64,000 nucleotides of DNA from Lantana camara (lineage: Eukaryota; Streptophyta; Magnoliopsida; Lamiales; Verbenaceae). The stretch is taken from the NCBI GenBank assembly GCA_037501455.1, contig CM074860.1, positions 37,582,501 to 37,646,500 on the forward strand, written 5' to 3'. The position numbers were made by a program, and so were the translations under genes. This document shows positions 42,901-53,326 of the stretch, piece by piece. Numbering within the stretch: position 1 is the stretch's first letter; each line of letters opens with the position of its first letter. The notes under the pieces were generated by a model that was given only the letters and a program-made list of their open reading frames with translations, did no database searches and had not been told where the DNA came from.

Positions 42901-43950
42901 AATGGGTAAGGAGCCCCCGGGACGGTTAGGGCCGTCGGGGATATACCTGTGCGTAGTTCCATTTGAGATATCTTCACGCGACCTGTGCTGTAGGGAAGGT
43001 GTGGTATCTTGAGCCTTCGGCTAAGGCCGGGGAGGACTCTTGTGGGTTCGCTACCCCTTGAGGGTATGTCTGTTATGGATGGTTTGGGGACGGTACATCT
43101 CCTCCATCATTGGTGTGACGGTTGGATTGATTTTGTATTTTATGATATGTTCTGAGGAGTAAAGGTTGGAAGCTCGTACTCGCCGAGCATGTGTTCTGTT
43201 CTGTCTGGGAATCATGAATCGAGATAGAGTTTCTGAAATGTTTTCTAAAGCTTATACTTATAACTATCTTTTGGGTACTTTTGGAAATGTCTTTGGTATG
43301 CAACACCTATCTCCGGTTCACGAGTCCACCCTTCTGATATGTGCTTTGCTCTATATATATACAGTGGGTGTACGTTAGCCCCCTCACTCAGTCAGTTGAC
43401 TGACACCTCATTTTACACTTTTAGTTGCAGGATTGTTGGCGTTTGCTAGGCCGAGGTGAGTCCTTTGAGTTGCACTTCATCGGTTTAGTCTTTCTATTTG
43501 CATTTGTCTTTTCATACACTTTACTTATGCTTTGTCTTGTAGACTTTAGATTATATTTTACTATTCGGTAGCCCTGCGTGGCACTCTCATTCGGCCCCTT
43601 GTGGCACTTGATGATTATTACTTTATGTTGATATTCGGGACTAGGGATTTATGCTAGTTGAACCCGTCACGTGTTATGTTTGTTGATCTACTATTCGGGA
43701 TTAGGAATCTATGCTAGTTGAACCCGTCATCTGCTTTGCATGTTTTGTTATAAATGCTTCCGCTATCTATTGTTGTTGGTTTTAATTACTTCCGCACTCT
43801 GAGTTTTGGTCAAGTTAGATCCGCCTAGCCTAGTGTGTGAGTTGGTCTCCCGTTCGCTCTGATTCGGATTCGGGCATGGACTTTCATTTCATGCCCCGGG
43901 TCTGGGTCATTGTGCGGGGGATGTGGCACTTCTCCGTTTGGGGTGTTACA
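39908..43950 (+). repeat. Element F LTR1
   Basis: A 4043-bp LTR. In order: a TATA-like TTGTATATACC (about 40422) followed by a CT-rich patch (40445-40500), a GC-rich exon-like block (40600-41080), donor-like GG/GTAAGACAAC (41079/41080) and GTG/GTGAGTTC (about 41369), the GTGCGTC block (42418-42452), mini-exon (42478-42550), a duplicated GGGCGGGCTATCCCTGCAGC phrase (42693, 42744), a (GTAT)n run (about 42868-42887), a second TATA-like run (43351-43362), the hairpin CAGTC-AGTT-GACTG (about 43391) and an acceptor (43430). The 5' stem arm here is mutated (GCTAGGCCGA). Confidence 0.93.
42478..42550 (+). other. Putative 73-nt mini-exon in F LTR1
   Basis: Acceptor-like TTGTCACAG/A (42477) and donor-like CAAGAG/GTGAGGTTT (42550/42551). 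LTR2 has the same 73-nt interval at 49180-49252. Confidence 0.45.
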
Positions 43951-43958
43951 TCCTTAAG

Positions 43959-43970
43959 TGGTATCAGAGC
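43959..43970 (+). other. Primer-binding site of F interior 1
   Basis: TGGTATCAGAGC, 8 nt after LTR1, complementary to tRNA-iMet. Confidence 0.93.
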
Positions 43971-45925
43971 TCTAGGTTGCAAAACCGAGCTCTTGAGGCG
44001 TGTTGAGTCTGTCTAGGTCGTACGGCATAGGAATAACTGCGCATTGCATTTATTTGACTTGATATTTTGACCCTTCGGCATGAATTGTTTTGTGATTATA
44101 TGATTGTGTGCACATTGTGACTTTGATTATGCCACATCTTATTTTATGTGCTTTATAAATTACAACTAATTGTTGCATTTACATGATATACGTGTTACAT
44201 TTCATTTGCACTTTAACTCCCATGCATCGAATTTAGTGTTCGAATTTCAGGGTACCCTATGAGTCAACACTAAGATTTCTCCCCGTCAACACTACCTATT
44301 AGCACTACAACGAAAACACGTCATAATTCGAAGATGAAAGGATTCTTTACTAAGATCAATGTTCGTGAAAAGGTTCAGAGTTGAAGGAATGAGATTGCTA
44401 TATTATTGACTTACTATCTTAAAGTCAATTGAAAGATGGAGTTTGATGAATTTTCACCTTGAGGATTCGTTCATTTGGAAGTAGTCACCTTGTTGAGGAA
44501 ATGAGTCAATGGAGGAGAATCTGATCAAGTAGAACCGTTTTGAAGGAGTTTGATGAGCTTTCGCCTTGATGATTCATTTATTTGGAAGTAGTCACTTTGT
44601 TGATGGAAACGAGTTAATGTAGAAGAATCCGATCAAATAAGATCCGATCAAGTTCAAGGGATGTGGATAGGTAACCATGTTACTTAAGCAACGAGCTACA
44701 AACCATCGGTGAGTGTTGAAGGTTTTGGTGCCATTTAGAGTTAAGGAACGACAAGACAAGATTGGTTGTTAGCTCTTTGGGTGTTTCTCTAAGAAGAGAT
44801 GGAAGACATTGTTGATGCGGGAATATAACACTTAGATGCTGAAAGACTTTATTCAAGTTTCAGAACCATATACCATGGATTGATTTGGGAAATGATTAAT
44901 ACCACTAGCGCCGAACTTAGCTCTAAGATAGATTTCTGATTGACGACCGATTTATGGGCAATTTTCTGAAGATGAACAGGTTAAGGTTTCACACATGAAT
45001 TAGGATTCTTGGTGGGAACCGAAGATGATTCTGGTTGAACAAGGGCTAAGGTCTGGTAGAGAGTTGGATTATAAGCATGCTTGTTGGGTTACCTCTTCAC
45101 AGAAAAAGATTCATGACCTTATTCACGTTTCAGAATCGTGTGCCATGACTTACCTTGGGAAATGCTTAACATCATGATCGTCCAGCATAGCTCAAAGACA
45201 AATTTCGGATTGGCAATTGAATTGTGGGATTCCTTGAGAACGAACCGACTAAGGTTAACATAAATGAGAATTCTTGGGAGAAACTGAGGATGATTCTAGT
45301 TGAGCAAGGATTACGGTCTAGTAAGGGGTTTGGTGATAAACGAGCTTTGCTGAGTTACCACTTTTTGAGAAGACTCAAGACAAAGAAGTTCAGATGACGA
45401 AGGTTGCATCATTACCGGCTTAATCAACTCCTACTGCTTGATCTCGACTTTCTTGTAAAGATTGTTACGCTTCGGTTAACGGTACGCCAAGCATTCATGG
45501 CATTTGCATACATGCATCGCTTAAATACTCTTACCTCGTTTTGCTTGATGTGGGTGATGAATATTGCTATTTTAATTGTGATAACTTGGATACTTGATCT
45601 AGTATTTGTAACTTGAAATTTCTACTTGTTATGAACCGTTGCTGATGAATGAGTTGTGTACTTATGTGAACTATTCATGCCTATGTGATTTAAAACTCTC
45701 GTGATTGCCCACTAACTTCTCATATAACATACATACATACTGTAACCTTGTTTTATAGGGATTCCATCGCGATATCCCCCTTGAGTTGAGGTATGAGCGT
45801 TGAATCTGCGCTCAAGGGACACCGATATCAGTTGTATAAGGTACATCAAACATGCATCGCATACTTTTCGTCAAGTGTTACTGATGTGTGAATGTATGAA
45901 TAACTAATCAGTGGATTTATGTGTA

Positions 45926-46298
45926 AGAGAGACCATAGGTTCCCTCTTTTTACTTGTTGGAGAGATGTAGGATTCTCTCTATTTATGTGGTAGAAAGATG
46001 TTGGAATCTTTCTAAGTTTTGCGCGCGAGAGATGTTGGATTCTCTTGTACTTAGATATTCGGAGATGCCGGATTCTCTTGAATCTAGGTGTTTGAGAAAT
46101 GCTGGATTTTCTCAAACTAGAATGTTGGGAGATGTTTGAATCTGCCCGACTTAGGTTGAGAGACGGGGTTCTCTCAATTATGTGCTTGAGAGACGGGGTT
46201 CTCTCTTTTATGTGTGCTCGAGAGACGGGGTTCTCTCTCCTGTCGGTGCTGAGGGACGGGGCTCTCTCACTTACGTGTTGAGAGATGGGATTCTCTCT
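45926..46298 (+). repeat. GAGAGA hairpin array of F interior 1
   Basis: About twelve units at about 30-bp spacing. Examples are GAGAGA-TGTAGGAT-TCTCTC (45960-45979), GAAAGAT-GTTGGA-ATCTTTC (45993-46012), TTTGAGAAA-TGCTGGAT-TTTCTCAAA (46091-46116) and four or five GAGAGACGGGGTTCTCTC-like units (46158-46298). Stem substitutions are largely paired, including A-T pairs replacing G-C and G-T pairs. Confidence 0.88.
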
Positions 46299-46588
46299 TG
46301 TTTGTTGTGGTTGCGTTACGCGCTGATCTGACTACAGGTAGCAAGTGGTGCATCTGAGACTACATCGAGGTTGGGTGCAGTTGCAGCTATCCGATCATGG
46401 GAATGACCGACCGAGTTCGAAACAACTAATGGATCAAGTACTCGCACGGACCTCGACGATAACAAGACATCCTAAAGGAGGTTCAGTGTAGATGACCGGA
46501 GTAAGCCTCACCATTTGAGTTATGATCTTACGTGAGTTCCGGAGAAGGGTTGGAGCACCACAACTCGAGGATCTACATTTTTCCAGTG

Positions 46589-46623
46589 GAACCTGGGGAC
46601 CAGGTTCTCTTAAGGGGGGAAGG
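46589..46623 (+). other. Pre-PPT hairpin and polypurine tract of F (1)
   Basis: GAACCT-GGGGACC-AGGTTC (46589-46607), then the purine run AAGGGGGGAAGG (46612-46623). Confidence 0.85.
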
Positions 46624-46624
46624 T

Positions 46625-49600
46625 TGTGACGCCCCGTTTTCTCGAAGGGCGTTCTTACGACATCAACAAGTAAGTCTCTACACTTATGTGTGTTTAATTT
46701 AAGAGTTCTTGAATTATGTGATTTAATGTAAATCCAATTTAATATGTGTTCATTCGAATTATTCTAAGATTAATTGTCAAACTTGATTAATTACGCGCAT
46801 ATTTAACCCTAACTGTCTAATTTGATTTAATTCAAATTCATTCCATGAAATAATTATCAAGTTGATTTTTAAATCCATCAAGTTACTTAACTTGTTTAAT
46901 TTCGGTTTACTTGTATTCCTTGAGATTAATTGTCAATCATGTGTTTACAAAGTGCCGTTAAATTATACGAAAAGTTTCTAAAATTAAATTGAATTAAACT
47001 CAAATTGGTAAATCTCTATTTCATTTTAATTTATAAATTTATGCGGAGCTTGAATGTTTAGTCGTAACTTTACCGATTTTATCTACGATTATTTGTACGC
47101 GATATTACTCTTTGTTACGCGATAAGGATACCCGGTTGTATATACCTTGTGCACAAGACACATTTCTCCCAATCCCTTTTCTCTCTCTCTCTCTCTCATT
47201 CCCGCGGGTCACTATTAACTCGATCGTTTCTCGACGGAATTCAACAAACGAATAGTCCATTTCGATTATCTCGGCGAGACCGACGCAAGAGTACCAATTT
47301 CACGGCCTAACGACGAACGGTGGCGGAGTTATCGCCGGATTTCAGTAGCAGCGGCGGAGGTGTCGGACCGCCGCCACTTCGCCGGCCTTTCGCGGAGGTT
47401 TCCGGCCACCTCCTTGATGCACGCGCCCCATGCCCAGACAGAGGACTTCCAGGCGCTTCGTTTGACGTCAGCGGCGAGGCCATCGGATCAGTGACGGCGC
47501 CGCACGCGCCGCCCAAAGCTCGCGGCGGCGGCGCAAGTTACTCTAGCGGCGGCGGCAGGAACTTCGGCGGCCAACGGGGGCCTTTTCCGGCCATATTTTG
47601 GTCTCGGGCTGTTCAAGAAAGTTGTTCGGAACGACGAGAACTAGTGGCCTGTGATTAGGCGACTCCAGATTCGGTGGTTTGGCGGCGGATCGGCGGTGGC
47701 AAAGTGGCGGTGCAACGACGGCACTAGCTCCGAGGATTTTTCCAGAAAGCTACCTTAGGGCTTTCGAAGAGCTCGTCATGGGTAAGACAACACCTCTTTC
47801 GGATCGCATTTTGGTTCACCGGTTTGGAAGTAATTTGAGTTTGAAGATTTAGGGTTTTCGTGTTCTTAGATTTCAGATCTAGGACAATCGGCTTGGAATT
47901 TCTAGAAATTGATCGAGGATTCGGAACGGGCACGAAGACTTCATTTAGGACTGATTTTTCGGGATTTTTCCGGCGACTTTTGACGGCGGCCCGGTGGCGG
48001 CCCGGCGACTTTCCGGCGGCTCCGGTGGCGGCACTCCGGCGAATTTCGGACAAAATGTTCGCCTCGTTGTGGTGAGTTCAACGCCACTTTTCGTTCGTTA
48101 ATCGGACACTCGATCTATTTATTACGAATTATTTTGCATAATTGTGATTATTTGAATTAATTGTTTTAAGTGCAAATAAATTGGTTATTGTTGGTTTGTT
48201 GATCGAGATGTATTCCAATCGTATATGAAAACATGTATTGAATGGATTGTGATATGAATGAATGTTTCGATTTACAATTTGAATCCCGATGTGATGAATT
48301 TATGATATGTGTTTAGATATGAAGGGGTGTTAGTGTAATATTTAGAAACTAATCTTTTATGTGACTAAATGAACTTGAATGATATTTTAGAAGAACGAAA
48401 ATGTTGTGATTTCTCTATATGAATTTGAGACGTTCTCAATATTATGTTTATTGTAAATTGTGTTTCAAATGTAAATTTAGATACATGAAAGATGCTTGAA
48501 CAACTTGAGACTTGATGCATGATAGGAGTTAGAATTGTAATATCTTGATTTACTCTTACTACTTGAAAATGGTATATTATGAATTATGATAAATTGATAA
48601 TTGTAATGCTTGTAAGTAATTAATTCCTAGTTGAATAATTGTATAAACACTTTAAATGAACAATTATGCTTAGTAATCAACTTAGGGGATGTAAGTGTAA
48701 TATTTATGAAACTATGTATGTGACTTGAGCTTGTGTACCAAACATGTTGTGAAGTTGTAAAGTATGATCTCAAGTGAATTAAATGCACTCTTTATTTGTA
48801 TCAAGCATGCCATCTACGTACAACAACCTTGTATGTTTATATGATCAAGTTGCTCTTACTTATGCACTTTATAACTCGACATGAACTTGATGCTTAATTC
48901 TAATATTATAATTGAACCCTGTGACATTGGATGATTTAATATGCATTTCGTGAATACATTGACTTCCTAAATTGATCTTGCATCTTTGGATATGGAATTG
49001 CATGATGGTTGCTTGTAAATATGATCTTGTTGAGCATTGATATGCCTTGATTGACCACGACACCTTATCCAAGCACAACATGAACACTTATGCACAACCA
49101 CGATCATGTTGAGCAACGCCGTGCGTCTTGTTTGGTTCATATAGAGTCTAAGTCTGGGCTTCTGTATATCTTGTCACAGAGTTTGGTGGTGCCGGTGGGC
49201 CCGAGGCTTAGAGTGTTTGGCCCTTCACACTCTCAGACTCTACTTTCACGAGGTGAGGTTTAGGATTTTGTATAGTTATGCGACCTATGGCCTTTACATG
49301 CTGATTTCTACCCCTGCATGCGAGTATACCTTACAATAGTTATGTATGTGTTGAATATGATATTTTTATGATCTTATGCTTGCACTTCTCCGTGGGCGGG
49401 CTATCCCTGCAGCGTGGGAATGTAAGTGTGTGAGTCCTGCGTGGGCGGGCTATCCCTGCAGCGTAGGCATATATATAAAAACCAGTTTTTGAAGCATATG
49501 TAAGCTATTTTGGAAAAACAGTTGTGTTGTGATTATGTAGCGAGTTGGCCATGAAATATTGGCATCTGTATGTATGTATGTATGTATGTGGATCCGAGGA

Positions 49601-50652
49601 GCTATGGGTAAGGAGCCCCCGGGACGGTTAGGGCCGTCGGGGATATACCTGTGCGTAGTTCCATTTGAGATATCTTCACACGACCTGTGCTGTAGGGAAG
49701 GTGTGGTATCTTGAGCCTTCGGCTAAGGCCGGGGAGGACTCTTGTGGGTTCGCTACCCCTTGAGGGTATGTCTGTTATGGATGGTTTGGGGACGGTACAT
49801 CTCCTCCATCATTGGTGTGACGGTTGGATTGATTTTGTATTTTATGATATGCTCTGAGGAGTAACGGTTGGAAGCTCGTACTCGCCGAGCATGTGTTCTG
49901 TTTTGTCTGGGAATCATGAATCGAGATAGAATTTTTGAAATGTTTTCTAAAGCTTATACTTATAACTATCTTTTGGGTACTTTTGGAAATGTCTTTGGTA
50001 CGCAACACCTATCTCCGGTTCATGAGTCCACCCTTCTGATATGTGCTATGCTCTATATATATACAGTGGGTGTGCGTTAGCCCCCTCACTCAGTCAGTTA
50101 ACTGACACCTCATTTTACACTTTTAGTTGCAGGATTGTTGGCGTTTGCTAGGCGGAAGTGAGTCCTTTGAGTTGCACTTCGTCGGTTTAGTCTTTCTATT
50201 TGCATTTGTCTTTTCATACACTTTACTTATGCTTTGTCTTGTAGACTTGAGATTATATTTTACTATTCGGTAGCCCTGCGTGGCACTCTCATTCGGCCTC
50301 TTGTGGCACTTGATGATTATTACTTTATGTTGATATTCGGGACTAGGGATTTATGCTAGTTGAACCCGTCACTTGTTATGTTTGTTGATCTACTATTCGG
50401 GATTAGGAATCTATGCTAGTTGAACCCGTCATCTGCTTTGCATGTTTTGTTATAAATGCTTCCGCTATCTATTGTTGTTGGTTTTAATTGCTTCCGCACT
50501 CTGAGTTTTGGTCAAGTTAGATCCGCCTAGCCTAGTGTGTGAGTTGGTCTCCCGTTCGCTCTGATTCGGATTCGGGCATGGACTTTCATTTCATACCCCG
50601 GGTCTGGGTCATAGTGCGGGGGATGTGGCACTTCTCCGTTTGGGGTGTTACA
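46625..50652 (+). repeat. Element F LTR2 (middle)
   Basis: 4028 bp, shorter than LTR1 mainly through loss in the CT-rich patch (about 47184-47200). Stem arms are intact: GCTAGGCGGA (50147-50156) and TCCGCCTAGC (50522-50531). The short hairpin has one change (GTTAACTG). Confidence 0.93.
50147..50531 (+). ncRNA. Long-range stem arms of F LTR2
   Basis: GCTAGGCGGA with TCCGCCTAGC, a perfect 10-bp helix. The terminal pair is A-T here, against T-A in C and G-C in D, E and G. LTR3 has the same arms at 57446-57455 and 57821-57830. Two ATTCGGGA...GTTGAACCCGTC units lie between the arms. Confidence 0.65.
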
Positions 50653-50660
50653 TCCTTAAG

Positions 50661-50672
50661 TGGTATCAGAGC
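50661..50672 (+). other. Primer-binding site of F interior 2
   Basis: TGGTATCAGAGC, 8 nt after LTR2. Confidence 0.93.
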
Positions 50673-52627
50673 TCTAGGTTGCAAAACCGAGCTCTTGAGG
50701 CGTGTTGAGTCTGTCTAGGTCGTACGGCATAGGAATAACTGCGCATTGCATTTATTTGACTTGATATTTTGACCATTCGGCATGAATTGTTTTGTGATTA
50801 TATGATTGTGTGCACATTGTGACTTTGATTATGCCACATCTTATTTGATGTGCTTTATAAATTACAACTAATTGTTGCATTTACGTGATATACGTGTTAC
50901 ATTTCATTTGCACTTTAACTCCCATGCATCGAATTTAGTGTTCGAATTTCAGGGTACCCTATGAGTCAACACTAAGATTTCCCCCCGTCAACACTACCTA
51001 TTAGCACTACAACGAAAACACGTCATAATTCGAAGATGAAAGGATTCTTTACCAAGATCAATGTTCATGAAAAGGTTCAGAGTTGAAGGAATGAGATTGC
51101 TATATTATTGACTTACTATCTTAAAGTCAATTGAAAGATGGAGTTTGATGAATTTTCACCTTGAGGATTCGTTCATTTGGAAGTAGTCACCTTGTTGAGG
51201 AAATGAGTCAATGGAGGAGAATCTGATCAAGTAGAACCGTTTTGAAGGAGTTTGATGAGCTTTCGCCTTGATGATTCATTTATTTGGAAGTAGTCACTTT
51301 GTTGATGGAAACGAGTTAATGTAGAAGAATCCGATCAAATAAGATCCGATCAAGTTCAAGGGATGTGGATAGGTAACCATGTTACTTAAGCAACGAGCTA
51401 CAAACCATCGGTGAGTGTTGAAGGTTTTGGTGCCATTTAGAGTTAACGAACGACAAGACAAGATTGGTTGTTAGCTCTTTGGGTGTTTCTCTAAGAAGAG
51501 ATGGAAGACATTGTTGATGCGGGAATATAACACTTAGATGCTGAAAGACTTTATTCAAGTTTCAGAACCATATACCATTGATTGCTTTGGGAAATGATTA
51601 ATACCACTAGCGCCGAACTTAGCTCTAAGATAGATTTCTGATTGACGACCGATTTATGGGCAATTTTCTGAAGATGAACAGGTTAAGGTTTCACACATGA
51701 ATTAGGATTCTTGGTGGGAACCGAAGATGATTCTGGTTGAACAAGGGCTAAGGTCTGGTAGAGAGTTGGATTATAAGCATGCTTGTTGGGTTACCTCTTC
51801 ACACAAAAAGATTCATGACCTTATTCACGTTTCAGAATCGTGTGCCATAACTTACCTTGGGAAATGCTTAACATCATGATCGTCCAGCATAGCTCAAAGA
51901 CAAATTTCGGATTGGCAATTGAATTGTGGGATTCCTTGAGAACGAACCGACTAAGGTTAACATAAATGAGAATTCTTGGGAGAAACTGAGGATGATTCTA
52001 GTTGAGCAAGGATTACGGTCTAGTAAGGGGTTTGGTGATAAACGAGCTTTGCTGAGTTACCACTTTTTGAGAAGACTCAAGACAAAGAAGTTCAGATGAC
52101 GAAGGTTGCATCATTACCGGCTTAATCAACTCCTACTGCTTCATCTCGACTTTCTTGTAAAGATTGTTACGCTTCGGTTAACGGTACGCCAAGCATTCAT
52201 GGCATTTGCATACATGCATCGCTTAAATACTCTTACCTCGTTTTGCTTGATGTGGGTGATGAATATTGCTATTTTAATTGTGATAACTTGGATACCTGAT
52301 CTAGTATTTGTAACTTGAAATTTCTACTTGTTATGAACCGTTGGTGATGAATGAGTTATGTACTTATGTGAACTATTCATGCCTATGTGATTTAAAACTC
52401 TCGTGATTGCCCACTAACTTCTCATATAACATACATACATACTGTAACCTTGTTTTATAGGGATTCCATCGCGATATCCCCCTTGAGTTGAGGTATGAGC
52501 GTTGAATCTGCGCTCAAGGGACACCGATATCAGTTGTATAAGGTACATCAAACATGCATCGCATACTTTTCGTCAAGTGTTACTGATGTGTGAATGTATG
52601 AATAACTAATCAGTGGATTTATGTGTA

Positions 52628-52998
52628 AGAGAGACCATAGGTTCCCTCTTTTTACTTGTTGGAGAGATGTAGGATTCTCTCTATTTATGTGGTAGAAAGA
52701 TGTTGGAATCTTTCTAAGTTTTGCACGCGAGAGATGTTGGATTCTCTTGTACTTAGATATTCGGAGATGCCGGATTCTCTTGAATCTAGGTGTTTGAGAA
52801 ATGCTGGATTTTCTCAAACTAGAATGTTGGGAGATGTTTGAATCTGCCCGACTTAGGTTGAGAGATGGGGTTCTCTCAATTATGTGCTTGAGAGACGGGG
52901 TTATCTCTTTTATGTGTGCTCGAGAGACGGGGTTCTCTCTCCTGTCGGTGCTGAGGGACGGGGCTCTCTCACTTACGTGTTGAGAGATGGGATTCTCT
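52628..52998 (+). repeat. GAGAGA hairpin array of F interior 2
   Basis: Same units as in interior 1. Differences include a T for C in one loop (GAGAGATGGGG) and one stem mismatch (GGGGTTATCTC). Confidence 0.88.
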
Positions 52999-53290
52999 CT
53001 TGTTTGTTGTAGTTGCGTTACGCGCTGATCTAACAACGGGTAGCAAGTGGTGCATCTGAGACGACATCGAGGTTGGGTGCAGTTGCAGCTATCCGATCAT
53101 GGGAATGACCGACCGAGTTCGAAACAACTAACGGATCAAGTACTCGCACGGACCTCGACGATAACAAGACATCCTAAAGGAGGTTCAGTGTAGATGACCG
53201 GAGTAAGCCTCACCATTTGAGTTATGATCTTACGTGAGTTCCGGAGAAGGGTTGGAGCACTACAACTCGAGGATCTACATTTTTCCAGTG

Positions 53291-53325
53291 GAACCTGGGG
53301 ACCAGGTTCTCTTAAGGGGGGAAGG
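53291..53325 (+). other. Pre-PPT hairpin and polypurine tract of F (2)
   Basis: GAACCT-GGGGACC-AGGTTC (53291-53309) and the purine run AAGGGGGGAAGG (53314-53325), abutting LTR3. Confidence 0.85.
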
Positions 53326-53326
53326 T

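Larger units (their letters stand above)
43951..46624 (+). other. Element F internal region 1, non-coding
   Basis: 2674 bp without recognisable protein. It contains two related segments with TTTGGAAGTAGTCAC (about 44476 and 44582), an ATTCATGGCATTTGCATACA motif (45473-45517), a long imperfect hairpin (45771-45839) formed by GATATC and CCCTTGAG facing CTCAAGGG and GATATC, the hairpin array and the polypurine tract. Confidence 0.75.
50653..53326 (+). other. Element F internal region 2, non-coding
   Basis: 2674 bp, the same length as interior 1 and differing by scattered single bases. It has the same motifs and no protein signal. A 162-codon minus-strand frame (52548-53036) is antisense to the hairpin array and not credible as a gene. 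Confidence 0.78.

Noticed and set aside
45926..46298. CRISPR-like appearance of the GAGAGA arrays (palindromic repeats at regular spacing)
   Set aside because: The context is a plant retrotransposon, repeats vary by paired substitutions, intervening sequences are short and low-complexity, and no cas genes exist here.
52548..53036. 162-codon minus-strand frame
   Set aside because: It is antisense to the hairpin array of F interior 2, its repeated residues simply reflect the tandem hairpins, and the frame is shorter in the near-identical first interior.
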